Shown: positions 1 through 11,714 of the stretch, piece after piece
Layout: each line of letters opens with the position of its first letter
Position numbering within the stretch: position 1 is the stretch's first letter
Assembly (NCBI GenBank): GCA_014529385.2
Contig: CM043943.1
Span: 152,927,592 to 152,991,591 of the forward strand
DNA length: 64,000 nucleotides
Reading direction: 5' to 3'
From: Adiantum capillus-veneris
Lineage: Eukaryota; Streptophyta; Polypodiopsida; Polypodiales; Pteridaceae
The notes under the pieces: generated by a model
Databases searched by the model: none
Seen by the model: only the letters and a program-made list of their open reading frames with translations
What the model was told of the DNA's origin: nothing
Position numbers and translations under genes: made by a program

Positions 1-75
1 CCATGGATGCTAGCCAAAGAAGAATTAGACAAGGTGAAGGGTACCATTGCCTCTATTCGCACACCAACATGATGC

Positions 76-1100
76 ATGAGGTCGCTAAAGGGAGCTTTCA
101 CAAAAGCAAAGAAGGGTGGAAGCGTTCAATTGTATGGGTTGAAGTCCCATGATTGGCACAATATGCTTCAGGTAATTTTCATACTCCCTATTCTATCTAT
201 AGTTTGTGTGTACGACTATCACTCACTTTCCCTTTCCCTAATTTACATTGTAGTTCATTCTGTTGGTCAGTATGTGTATATGTTGGGACAAGAAAGTCAG
301 GGACACTATTTTCAAACTAGGAGAGCTAGTAAGGTACACCTCAAGACTCCAATCAACTATATCTGTTTTATGTACACAATAATTTCAACTAGCACGTAGT
401 GTATCCTTGTGTCTCTCCCTTGCAGATTTGTGAGCTCCAAGAAAATCAAATAGATTCTATCCTTGCTGCTCAGACACTTGGAACAGAAACTGTGTGCCAT
501 TGAAGATGCATTTCCTCGATCGATCCTTCTTAGTCAAATTCACCTCTTGGTCTCGGGCGGTTCACTATGTGTAAAACTACCATATCACGTGCGTTCAAGA
601 CATGTTTTTAAAACACCTTATCTGTGAATTTTTTTAAGAATATAATGTACCCTTTTCTTTGAAAATATGTAAGTTTTTTTCAAATTTTAAAAAATAATGC
701 CCTTCTGTATATATATTTCTGTAAGTTTCAAGAACTTTAAATACCCTTCTGTTGAACTCACATGATAGGTTACATTTTTACTAGGTGACCTACCCGGACT
801 CTTGGTTCACGTGGTGAGGAGATCGCTATATTTGGAGTAGTGCATGCATGATGGATGTTCTTCTTAGAGAGGTTATGAAAGACTCTCAAAGATTTTGTGC
901 ATCTACGGTCTCAACCAGAGGCATGTATGGCCGAAGGGTGGATTGTTCAAGAGGCATTTGTATACATATTAGAGTATAGGGCACAAGTTGATCCTTCAAT
1001 GCCTCACATGTGGTTAGATGAGATAGATGCAAGGATGACTTCACATTTGCCAAGTGGAAAGAGGAAACTACTTAACATGGATATCTTGAGTGGTCAATAA
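76..1100 (+). pseudogene. CACTA (En/Spm-type) transposase remnant, DUF4218-like part
   Basis: Decayed coding sequence of a plant CACTA transposase-associated protein. Visible pieces in order are a segment ending LKSHDWHNMLQ (about 143-171), which matches the 'K.HD.H.LLQ' element before DUF4218; a likely intron with GT at 172 and AG at 425; a segment reading LCAIEDAFPRSILLSQIHLL (about 489-548), like the DUF4218 'LE..FPPSFF....HL' core; then WMFFLERL and QPEACMAEGWIVQEAF (to about 970), like 'WMYPFER...PEGSIAEGYI.EE'. Stops and a 245-bp insertion (566-810) break it. Family assignment is from remembered motif order. It probably belongs with the DUF4216-like piece at 2221-2760. Confidence 0.7.
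559..810 (+). mobile_element. 238-bp dispersed repeat inserted in the CACTA remnant, flanked by 7-bp duplication
   Basis: GGTTCAC occurs at 559-565 and again at 804-810. Removing one copy plus 566-803 rejoins the DUF4218-like reading frame exactly (HLLVSGGS continues into RGEEIAIFGVVHA). A near-identical copy lies in inverse orientation at about 36701-36935. Inside are three imperfect units of about 55 bp, each built as TGTAAGTTTTT...AAATA.TGCCCTTCTGT. No terminal inverted repeat, poly-A tail or coding capacity is seen. The second copy also has GGTTCA beside the same end, so part of the apparent duplication may belong to the element. Superfamily is unknown. Confidence 0.75.
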
Positions 1101-2000
1101 CTTTTGTACTCTCAATGCAAAGATTATGACCAAGTGGGTGGACTTGTGGACAGTCGCAAAGGCCACTGTGGAAAACTTATGGACTTGTGAAAAACTTATT
1201 GCACCACGTAAGTCCAAGGGAGGGGCGTTTTTTTACAAGTTACATAAGCGTATAAGTTAGGGGCAGGCCCCCAATAACTTATCTCCCAAGCTTAAAAATA
1301 AGGGAAGGGGTATCATATTTATTGGGGGGGGGGGGGGGGTGGAGAAGTGAGAAAAGGAGAAAGTGAGAGGAAGTTTTTGTGTTTCAAAATGATGGATTCC
1401 CAAATGAGTCTTCCCCTAAACTTGTGAGTCAATAGCTACAAAGATACATGCAAGAACTAACACCGCTTTGTATCAATTGCTTGTTTTGTGATTGTAGTTC
1501 ATTTGTTGAGGGATGAAAGCTTAAAGAGTTTGTATATATGAAAATTTACATGGAGAACCTAACACAACTTTATAACCATGTTCTTCAAGTAATTTAGATG
1601 GTTCAAAATTGGACGAGTAGTTAGAGTGCAGGCTGAACAAGCACATAGTTTGAAACTCAAATTAAGACACATTGAGGGTACATCTAGATATCAACATAAG
1701 TGGTTCCTTAGTACATTGCCATCCACTATGCTACATACTCTTTGACTATTTTTACTCAGTTAGATCATGTGAGACCTAAATTTTATATGTAAGATAGGGG
1801 TATGATAGTTTTGTACATTGATTGTCGTATAAGCGTAGAAAGGGGGGTTATATTTCCTAATATGAGTCGTATATAGGGGTTTTATCAAAGTTGTCTGCTC
1901 GCAGGTGGCATCCCATTTTGTATATAGAGTGAATCCCCCGGGGGCGTTTTGAAGAGAGGGAAGCATGGAAACAAGCACATGGAGGAAGGAGGGCACCCCC
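1101..2000. other. Spacer without recognisable gene
   Basis: Sequence between the two CACTA-like coding pieces. It holds a run of 16 G at 1324-1339 and otherwise mixed, AT-leaning DNA with only short frames. It may be intron or decayed coding sequence of the same element. No motif supports a separate gene. Confidence 0.4.
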
Positions 2001-2220
2001 AGTGCCTAGACACCTTACATGTTTCCTAGATCTCATTAGTGCAGAGTGGATTCATATGAGAATGACCGAGGCAAAAGCGCGTGGAGAAGACATCACCAAC
2101 AAAAAATGGGGAGTATGCACGAGGCTGCATACCAAAGCTAGAGTACTCATATACCTAAACCATATTATAAGGCTATATCTTGAAATGATCTTTAATATGT
2201 ATTTGAAAAGTTAATATATT

Positions 2221-2760
2221 TTTCTATTTTCTAGTGCCTTTCCTTTAACTCTATGTGGTCAAAGGGTCATCACTTTTGTACGCGCCACATTGACGAGCGT
2301 AGAACCACCATGGATTGTGCCATCATGGGCAACTTTGACACATACGGTGATGAAGCCAGGTACTACGGAACTATTGGAAGGATATTAAAGGTTAATTTTA
2401 GAACCTTTCATAGTTTCATCTTCGAGTGCAAGTGGTTTGCAAATGTGTCTAGATGACATGAGAATGGCCTCTACATGTTGGACTCTAGTGTGCATCACAC
2501 AGGGAGGTATGACAATTTAGTTTTACCGTGCAATTGGGAGCAGGTGAGTGACATGTACCTTTTTTATTCTTATTTGCTTGTAGCATTAGTTGTACCAATG
2601 TTACTCACTTTGAGATTCTATTTTATAGGTCATCTATATCCCAACAATCCACCAACCAAAACTTTGGTTTGTAATTCCCGTAACACCTCGGGGGAGAACC
2701 ATTTTTTCCACTAATGAAGTGGAGTCTATATTCAACCCTCTTCCACCTCCGACTTTGGAT
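2221..2760 (+). pseudogene. CACTA transposase-associated DUF4216-like remnant
   Basis: The translation contains YYGTIGRILKVNF, then FIFECKWFANVSR, then GLYMLDSSVHHTGRYDNLV, and after an apparent 85-nt intron (GT at 2544, AG at 2628) IYIPTIHQPKLWFVIPVTPRG. This is the order of the plant DUF4216 domain (YYG, FKCKWF, INTSR...YENEPF, V.Y..DP...WSVV), which is normally fused or adjacent to CACTA transposases. A stop follows NVSR, so the copy is broken. A second, similar copy with the same intron position lies at 30943-31500, which supports the gene model. Confidence 0.7.
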
Positions 2761-3005
2761 GAGGTGGAAATAGAGGAGAGAGAGGTCGATGAATCAAGTC
2801 CGGCGGCAGAAAGTAGGCTAAACTGATAAATGAACTTGAAAGGGTTGCATCTCCATCAGATGTATGTGGACTTGGACGGGTTGTATCTCCATCGGATGTA
2901 TGTGGAGACTTACGAATTACAATTTAGTACAATTGTAAAGTGGGGTGCAAGTCTGTGTCAGTAGGATGTTAACTGTGTCCAGCGAGTGGATAGTTAAGTA
3001 AACAG

Positions 3006-3155
3006 AGGTTGGTTATGATAATAACACTGTATCCAATAAAAAGCAGGTAGAGGCATTTTAAAGATAGGTTAAGGTATGCAAGGTTGGTTATGATAATAAC
3101 ACTATATCCAATAAAAAGCAGGTAGAGGCATTTTTAAGATAGGTTAAGGTATGCA
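3006..3155 (+). repeat. Tandem duplication, 2 x 75 bp
   Basis: A unit beginning AGGTTGGTTATGATAATAAC at 3006 recurs at 3081 with only a few differences. It ends in GGTATGCA in both copies. No coding potential. Confidence 0.85.
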
Positions 3156-4237
3156 AGGTTTTAAGACAACCAAAAAGGGGCAAGGTTTAAATTATGAGGT
3201 CGGGTTCAACTTAGTTCTAGGTCACCAACTAGGCGAGGCAAAGATCGGGGAGTGTACAAGGTGGAAAAATGGAATTAACTTTCAAGGTAAGGTCAAGGGT
3301 GATTAAAGTTGCAGGTTATAACATACAAGGAAGGTGGGGTCAAGTCACATAAAGCTATCAATTTTAGCAAGGTGCGGATGTACAGGATGAAGGGATAAAA
3401 CACATGTAGAAGGGGGATACAATCCACATATAGCTATAAGATTGGTGCCTTTTAGATGAGGGTAAAGTGATAAATTCCTTAGAAGGGCTACATCTGCACC
3501 GAATGCATGTGGAGATTAATAAACAAATTGTACAATTGTAAGTGGAGGTGCAAGGCCGTGAGGGTAGGTTAATCACTACGGCCTTCTAGCAAAAGATAGT
3601 AAAGTTTCCTCGAGGTTAGCAAAGCTAAAAAGGACCTTGTATGTTGAAAATTTTGTTATGGTAGTGGATAGTCAAGTAGAGAGACATGGTTGCATGGAGA
3701 CAATAAGGGGCTCTTGAAGGTGGGCAAGTGAGGTTTTCTCTGCTCGTGGGTTTGATGGAAATGGTGATTGCTCGGCTTGGGCAGTGTGAAGTAAGCACAT
3801 CTATGCAACAAGTGGATGTTTAACTAATGCAAGGGAAAAGGAATAAAGTTTGAGCTAGCTACTCTTTAGGTCTCAATACCAAGAGAACTAGTTGGACTTG
3901 ATGTTCATGCAAGGGCAAGGGACTTATAACTGGCATGGATCATCACTTGTGGAACAAAGGAAGTCCACAACAGCAAGAATCATCACTTGTGGATGCAATT
4001 ATTGGATGTTTCAAACACCTTAAGACACTCCAACTCAATTTCTAGCACTAAGGACACATGCTTTTGATCTCATTAAGTAGCTAAAGTTTGCTGGCTTGCT
4101 GCACCTTTTAAATTCTTTCTAGAAAATACTCATTGCATCTACAAGCAATGTAGGAGATAATGAGTAGAACTTGCTGATTAGCTGAAAAATGCAAAGTGAA
4201 GCGAAAGGGCAAGGAGGGGGGCGGAGGGGAAGGGGAA

Positions 4238-4284
<47 letters not shown>
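4238..4284 (+). repeat. Homopolymer of 47 G
   Basis: An uninterrupted G run preceded by shorter G blocks (4215-4235). It could form G-quadruplex structures. The length may be approximate because such runs are hard to sequence. Confidence 0.85.
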
Positions 4285-4285
<1 letters not shown>

Positions 4286-5719
4286 ACTTGCAGTAAGGGC
4301 ATGTTGCAGTGTTTAACCTCCTGTTTCTTGGCTCAAGTAACAACTAAAAGCGTAAATCAAGGGAGATAAGCATGGAAAAGGTTCATTAACTACCATAAGT
4401 AAGGTATAGAGAGATTTGACAAATGCACTCTACAGAGTAATGGGACTGGGGCTTTGGAGAGGGGGGAAAAAGGAATTATAACATGGATTAAGGCAGATGC
4501 ATGAGTATACTGAAGCATCCTCGGTTGAGCAAACTCAGATGAAGCATCCCCGTCGATCTTGGCTTAGCAAAATCAGAGTGTTTAGGTAGAGTGCTTACCA
4601 AAGTAAAGGGGAAGTGGATTGGGAGAGAAGAATAGCTTGTGTCAAGTTGGAATCATGGGTATCATAGGCCAATGTTGATGAAGCATTTCCATTGATCCTT
4701 GTGAAACAAAAATGGCATGCTCTTGTGTAATGGAAGTCCATGGAAAGGGGTGGCCTACACATTGCAGGCCCTTTGAAAATGAGTACCTCGATCATGTTGA
4801 AGAAATAACCCTTTCTCTTGGGGATAGACCCGCAGAAAAATGGGTGTCTAATGCAGCTCTCATAATTATCTCAACTTAGTCTAAACTTAATTGATATATT
4901 TCCCATTAATTTATGATTAATATGCATAATTTCAGCCCTATTATGATATGATAATTAATTAGCTTAATATCCCTAAGCTTAATTACAACAATCAACAGAG
5001 AATATTTAATTAAGAGAATATTTTTTAATATACATAGGATTAGTCTTTAATTTATTAAGAAAATAGGTTAACCTAGCTTTACTAATTAAGAAGGATTAGG
5101 CTAATTACCGTTTAATTAACCAACTAGAGCTTGATCTCTAGTGATTTCTGTGTAGCGGTCTCTCTAGATGAGAGAGAGTGTGCCAAGGCTCCGAGTCTGT
5201 CTGAAATTGTCAAGCAAGGGTCATATTATAGGTTTCTGGGCACTCACAGGCTGAAAAATGGCAATAACATGCATCCCAAGCAGCCCTACAAGTCAAAAAA
5301 ACATCCGCTGCTACTAAATCTAGTCCCGGGCAGGTTCCCCACAACTCCACACAATCTCCCTAGCTTCCAGAATCGATTTTTACTAATTTCACTTATTTTT
5401 AATGATGAAAATTGGAAATATCAGTAATTTCTAGAACCTTAGGATAAGAAAGTCTTTATTAATAATAATTACTAAAACCATCCAATTTTACTTAACTAAT
5501 TAAATTAATAGTGTAACCTTTCAGAGCCCATAACTTTTCCAGATTTTATCGGAATTCTGTTCTGAAAATTTCTAGCCCAAAGTTTGTTGTGCTTAAGATT
5601 CCAAAAATACCAATATTTGCCACGGTCAAACAGTTCTACATTGCTTTTTCAATAATCATATCATTTTTATTAAGCTTTATACAATCTTTAAGGTTTCAAA
5701 AACTGGAAACCTTACAGAG

Positions 5720-8409
5720 CGGCAACCTCCACTCGATTGTCACCTTTGTGGGATGTCAATTTCAGCAGTTTGGGAGAGCACGTTCCGCACCAGCAACAGC
5801 CTCCACGCAATTGCCATCTTGGATGGCCGGCCATTGCTTGTGGTGTCAGATGTTTGGAAGAGAGGATTGTGCACGATGAGCCACCTCCAAGTACACTGCA
5901 GGGCTTTGACTACTTTCAATAGGATCATGCGCAATACAGTCCACTTCATGATAACATGACTCACAATTACCACAGGGATGACTCAGTCACAATTTGCCAT
6001 GAAGATAAGCATCGGATGCAAGAATATTGGTCTATGATGAAAAGAGAGAGGCGTAGGAGACAACCAAAAAGTGATGCATCAAGTTCAAGGTCAACAGAAG
6101 ATGTGAATCAAGTTTGCATGAAAGTCTCAAAATTCTGGCAGGAAGCAGTAAAAGGCATGACTTGCGATGCTAAGAAAACCGCCTTTCAATGTCTTCTAGG
6201 ACTGCCAGCTTTTAGACGTTTGCATCTTGCATCTGAGAAGTCAATACTATCCAATATTTGAGGCACAATTACTAAAGTCAAAGAATCCATGTCTAAAGAG
6301 GAGCTGAAGATTAAAAGAGCTGTGTACATGAAATAATAGTGAAGGAGATCCATCAAGGTCTATTAGCAACTCCAAGATGGTCAGATGTACTAGATTGCAT
6401 CGGTGAAACTTTGCAACAGACAATTCGCAGTTAAAATAGGCTTAGGCTGGTGCATTTCCTTTGCAATTATGTAGTCGCCAACTACCTCAAAGTTCCAACA
6501 TCACACAGGCAACAAAAGGCCTTGTTTTTGCCTTTTGGTAGACAGAGACAAGAGCGTCGCCAAACAAAAAAGATGTGTGTTGAAAATGATTGGGCAGAAA
6601 ATCTTACATAAATCATCCAATAAATTTTCTTGATGATTCACAGGTATGCTCCTAAAGTTTCACAGGTATGAACTTTGGATGCAAAGAAAAGTCATAGAGT
6701 TCCTTTCAAAGGTAGTCATGGAAGTACCATGATAGTACAAAAGGCTCTTTAGGTACTCTAGATCTTTGAAAGAGTCTAGAATACCTCGCAAATGTAGTCT
6801 TGAAAGTACCATGCGAGTCTAAGTGGGTTCTCTAGGTACTTTGGAGGTAGAAAAAGTTCATAGAGTTCCTTTCAAAGGTAGTCATGGAAGTACTGTGATA
6901 GTAAAGAGGCTCTTTAGGTACTCTGGACCTTTGAAAGAGTCTAGAATACCTCACAAAGCTAGTCTTGAAAGTACCATAGAGTTCTTTTCAAAGGTAGTTA
7001 TTTACCATGAGAGTGAAGAGATTCTCTAGGAGCTTTGGAGTTAGAGAAAAGTCATAGAGTTCCTTTCAAAGGTAGTCATGGAAGTACCATGATAGTATAA
7101 AGGCTCTTTAGGTACTTTGAATCTTTGAAAGATTCTAGAATACCTTGCAACGGTAGTCTTGGAAGTACCATTCGAGTTTAAATGGGTTCTCTAGGTACTT
7201 TGGAGGTAGAAATAGTTCATAGAGTTCCTTTCAAAGGTACTCATGGAAGTACCATAACAGTAAAGAGGCTCTTTAGGTACTCTGGATCTTTGAAAGATTC
7301 TAGAATACCTCGTACAGATAGTCTTGAAAGTAGCATAGAGTTCTATTCAAAGGTAGTCATGGAAGTACCATGACAGTAAAGAGGTGCTCTAGGTACTTTG
7401 GAGGTAGAAAAAAATCATTGAATACCTCACTGAGCTTTTACTTTGATGGATTTTACTTTGAAAAAAGTGTGAGCCTCTGATGGATTTTCTTTTGTCTTGC
7501 ACAGGGTGAGCTTTACAAGAGGTTCCAAATGCAATATCCACACATCAAGATCTCACTCATATATTTTGAGGGATTGAAACCTTGGTTTGTTCATAATTTG
7601 AAGGATCGTTACACGTGCTACTGTATTGCTCATATTCAAATGATATATCTCAAGGAAGCATTCAACTGCATGAGACATAGTAAGACAGGCATGCACGGCG
7701 ATGGGTGTGGCTGCATGGGTGCTATATGCTTGCCAAAAGAGGCTCCAAGTAAGTGTGAAGCTTCCACATACACATACACTAGCATAAGCACATTGATTGA
7801 AAGTGTATTATGTGCCACAAACCAATGGACTCCGCATTTCATAAGCTGCCTTGCTTGAAGGGATAATGTCCTGAATGTGGGTCGAAGAGATTAATGCTTT
7901 GTCCAAACGAAACAGTTGAAAGTGCAGCCCAAATTTCTGTTAAGGTGTTTGAAGACGTTGCCCCAACCCATTCTCAAGGCAAGAAGTGCAAGGATCTTCT
8001 GGTGAAGGAAATGGGATGAAAGGATTTCACAAATTTTCTTCAAAAGCATCTGACCACTTACATCCGACACAATTTTATTTCCCGGTGGCAATCTCAATAG
8101 TTCAAAGATTGCATTCATAGGTTTCCTAGAGATGTAGTGGTGTTTGTTGTTCACTTTGTGGAAAATTAATCATTTAAGAAGAAAAATGAAATCCAATCAA
8201 TGCATTGGTACTCTTCACAAGTCACCATCTTGGTGCACATTACATACATTCGAGACGAGAAAGACCAGGAGTTAAAATATACACATTTTTACATTTCTTA
8301 TGACAAAGATCATGACACGCTCTTTGTGCAACATTGCTTGCAACTGCATAGTGTTTGGCTCCAAAATCAGGGATTCAACTTCCAAAACCCCAATTTGAGG
8401 CCCTTGTAA
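5720..8409 (+). pseudogene. Decayed gene of an unidentified dispersed plant family
   Basis: Coding-like pieces in one direction: a 101-codon frame at 5956-6261 (basic segment KRERRRRQPKSDASSSRS, then VCMKVSKFWQEAVKGMTC), then YPHIKISLIYFEGLKPWFV and DRYTCYCIAHIQM (7532-7640), then IREDEK-like and YDKDHDTLFVQHCLQLH (8200-8360). The spacing suggests one protein broken by frameshifts and the 6690-7400 minisatellite. The block 'KDHDTLFVQHC...LH..W' resembles one I recall from large uncharacterised repeat-associated families. I cannot name the family or its function. Confidence 0.4.
6690..7400 (+). repeat. Two-level minisatellite, higher-order period about 359 bp
   Basis: The anchor GAGTTC(C/T) followed by TTTCAAAGGTAGTCATGG recurs at 6697, 6863, 6979, 7057, 7222 and 7338. 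Spacings are 166, 116, 78, 165 and 116, so three subunits form a higher-order unit of 359-360 bp that is repeated twice. Each subunit has inverted-looking GAAAGA...TCTAGAATACC blocks. It sits between two coding-like pieces of the surrounding decayed gene, so it probably expanded in an intron or a dead copy. Confidence 0.85.
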
Positions 8410-9399
8410 CCACAAGCAATCAATACTCCAAGAGTGTTAACGTGGAATTAGGAAGATAATGGGGTCTAGGAGGGCCTCTTTATTTGGTAGTTTAAGGAAG
8501 TCAAACCTTTTGTATTAAGAAAGTAATCAAACAACAGCTTTTGAATTCAAACAGGCAAAACAACTAGTTTATTTGAATTCAAAGTTTCCCCCCAAAATGG
8601 AATTTAAAATATAAAGGGTAAAACCATATCATGTAGCATATCTATGGAAAGAGCTCGATGCATAGATTGTAATTATGATCTTTGCTTGAATCAGAGATCA
8701 TGTGTGGGAGTTATGGAAGGCCAAAAAAAGCCTAAAATTGTCCACCTAGTTTTTTTGGGAGAAAAGTTCATCCTTTGACCACTCTTACACATCTCTTACA
8801 CCACCACCATTCTTGCACAGATGGCATATACGTATTCGTGAAAATGTTAATCACCTCCATAAGCTCATGGAAAATAAAGAGGCCCTCCTATACCCCATCC
8901 TCTTCTATTGTGTGTCATTGAGAAAAAAATACAGAAACCGTGACACTAGTGAGTGATTCTTTAACTGGAATTGCGTAAGGGAAAGGCCGTATGGACCGTT
9001 GGCAGTACAAAATTTCCACCACCTCCAAGGTATCAAAATCGGACCCAACAATGCAATACAAGGAGGGGACAAACCCCAACCTATGTTTGGACAAAAACCA
9101 CTTTTTCCTCATGATAATAGGGTCATTGTGCGTTATGCGTAGCCGGTAGAGTCACTCATAACTCAGTCAATGATGCCACCAACTGTTTACTATGAGGAAC
9201 CACTCGAAATCCATGTGAGGGAGAGAGAGGGTGTAACTTATGCCCCTGAAGAAAGTCCATTTTGGGCTAGTACTGGATGAAGCTACAAAACCTTTATATG
9301 TGGCTCATATTGCTAGAAATCAATTCATGATGGATGAAAATATGCTCATGTTCATAACTAACCAAAACTAGAAGCCCAGGGAATATCCGCCTAGAGCAG
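8410..9399. other. Spacer without recognisable gene
   Basis: Mixed sequence with short frames only. A 65-codon minus-strand frame (8915-9112) has no motif I recognise. The last 150 bases lead into the gag-like sequence at 9400. Confidence 0.4.
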
Positions 9400-11410
9400 A
9401 CCAGCCAACAGAGGCACCACCAACAGCCCGACCAGAGGGCCCATGCTATGAATATGGAGATGACCATTGGACACGAGTGTACACATAGAGGTGAGCAAAT
9501 AAATGTTTTTGGATTTTGTGACGGGTGTGGGAGAGATCACTTGATTCAAAATTGTACGAATAATCTTGACAACCTGGGGAAGGCCACTATCAATGTCATT
9601 GGAATTTTACCGTGCACTAGCAGATTTGAGTCTAAGCCAATAGTTCTAGTCAAAGTAGTGACAAGAGCTCAAGCTCAAGAAGCGGCAAAGAATCAACTTG
9701 TGGTGAATGATTTGAAACTTCCCAAACAAACTAAATTTGAAAATGGGTTAGTGTGGACTCAAAGAAAAATATGGAAAGCCAAACGGGACAAAATCAAAGC
9801 AAAGAGGCTGAAGGAAAAAATAGCTTTGAAAACAAAATTGAACCAAACAAGGGAACAACATACACGTGAACAAGAGAGTAAGAAAAATGCAAAAAGATCG
9901 AAAGAGTCAAAAACTGACTCTGGCGGATTAGTCTTAGTGGAAAAGGTGAACGAGCATCTAGATGTTATGATGCAAGCCTATGAGGGAAGGTTGAAAAACA
10001 ACCAAACATTGGAACAAAGGCTTCTAACCTATCCGCATACTGAATTCAAAACCAAATAGATGGAGATGTATAAAAAACCTCATATAAGTTTTTCAGGCTT
10101 TGATACACTTAGAAAGTTTAAAAACTCCTAAGCCAGTAGTGCATGAGCTAGAAAAGGTAAAAATGGAGGCGCGTGAGGAAAATAACACGTGTGAACAACT
10201 TAAAATCCAAAGATTTTGTGACCACTGTGGAAGGGATAACCTGCTCATACATTGCGCTAAAAATCATGACAACAAAACCAAACCTGCGAAAGAGCGTAAG
10301 GAAGAACAATGGACTATGGGGAATTTTGTGAACACAATGGATGAGGCCAAATCCTTGGAGATGCAGCCAATTCCTGAAGTAGACAAGTTGTGGCCACAAT
10401 CACTATGGGAGACAATCAAAAATAGAAAAAATAGAAGTGCCACATTGTTGTTAGCGTCGATCCTTAAAATCAACATGTACCGTGAGATCTATCCTAAGGG
10501 GATTTACCTCTTTGACATGTAAGCTACCATGTGAGTTCAAATGAATTGGTTTTTTAATTGCCAAAATTTTAAAATTTTAATAGGATTATATTAATAGAAG
10601 GGGATTTATAATTGATTTTAAAGAAAAACCCATAAGTTTTTTTTTAAAAACGGGGTCATTTTATTACCTTAAGCATGTAAGTAAAGGGGTTTTTTTAATA
10701 GACTTTGTACACACTCCCCAAGTCAAAATATAACGTACTTTATAGAGGAATATGAGACTGAAGAATTGTGCCATCACAATGAAATTCTATTCCACGGGTG
10801 ATGGCTACAAAGAGCTTGCATGATCTATTGTCTTCTCCTATAAGATCCACAATCAGTCTCGTGGAGCTTCTGAAAATCAAACTATATTTGTGGGAAAAAA
10901 TGAGCAAATTTTTTGAAAAAGATGGGATTGAGGATCCATCAAAAATATGAACTCCTAGACAAAATTAAGAAAATAATCATCTTGAGAAACCCAAAGCAGA
11001 ACCTGGCCCAATGAATAAGGCAGTCAATTATTGCAAAGGACAAGAAGGAAAAACCACCTTACCCTTGGAATACAAAGGAGTAAAGATGATAGAAATACTT
11101 GACAGTGGGGTCAGAGAAATGGAATTTAGAAAATATGGGACAGATTAGTTCTCAAAAAAATGCGGATGAAATTTCAACTAGCCGAACGAGTATGTGGAGA
11201 AACCCTTAGGAACGTTGGAAAAAGTAATTGTATCCTCATGTGGGATAGAATATGAACATACCTTTGTTGTAGTAGATTTTGCAAAAGGCAATAGCTTTGA
11301 AGTTATTTTGGGATGATCATATATACATCAACTCAAGATGGTTCAAGACTGGGGTTATGATCATCTACTTACGACACAAGGGAATCGCAACCAGGGTTAA
11401 CACCAAAGAC
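9400..11410 (+). pseudogene. Ty3-like gag zinc-knuckle and protease remnant
   Basis: Frames at 9448-10059 (203 codons) and 10100-10522 (140 codons) carry Cys-rich finger-like motifs (FCDGCGRDHLIQNC; FCDHCGRDNLLIHC), then VVTRAQAQEAAK and a long Lys/Glu-rich stretch. Around 11040-11390 the translation reads ILDSGV, VIVSSCGIEYEHTFVVVDF, then EVILG and RHKGIATRVNT. This is the layout of a retropepsin whose C-terminal part is normally LLGRPW...  The same gag family, with VITRAQAQKVAKEP, occurs at 53600-56524. Stops separate all pieces; reverse transcriptase does not follow. Sequence breaks off at about 11410 into an inverted CACTA tail. Confidence 0.6.
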
Positions 11411-11432
11411 CAAAGTCCGCTCATTGCGTCGT

Positions 11433-11433
11433 G

Positions 11434-11462
<29 letters not shown>
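11433..11462 (+). repeat. (CA)n microsatellite
   Basis: About 15 CA units. The orthologous position in the inverted copy (31805-31825) holds a shorter GT array, so the array predates the duplication and has changed length. Confidence 0.9.
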
Positions 11463-11464
<2 letters not shown>

Positions 11465-11714
11465 CACACAACACACAAGACATGTACAAGATACCAAGAG
11501 TATGAGGAAGCAGCATGAGAAGTTTCATTATCAATTCTCACCCATACAAAGAGTAGTGAATGTGCCAGTGCAAGCGTAATCTTCACCACGTAAGCCTAAC
11601 CGATCCCTAATAATTACAAAATTTTGGATTATTTACCCATGGTAAAAATTGGGTATTGGCTTGAAAGAGATAATTATCACAAAAATATGGTGGACTAGAA
11701 TATCTAGCCTCTCG

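Larger units (their letters stand above)
2761..5700. other. Spacer without recognisable gene; short internal repeats
   Basis: No frame with a recognisable domain. It contains a 2 x 75-bp tandem duplication (3006-3155), a segment repeated at about 2822-2945 and 3467-3575 (GTTGCATCTCCATC...ATGTATGTGGA), a 47-G run (4238-4284), and a very AT-rich stretch (about 4850-5130). Short proline-rich frames opposite the G-run are artefacts of the homopolymer. Confidence 0.5.

Noticed and set aside
4108-4343. Proline-rich frames on the minus strand
   Set aside because: They are translations of the G homopolymer at 4238-4284 and have no flanking domain.
6690-7400. CRISPR-like array
   Set aside because: Repeats are of unequal spacing and whole units, not spacers, are repeated; the DNA is plant nuclear.
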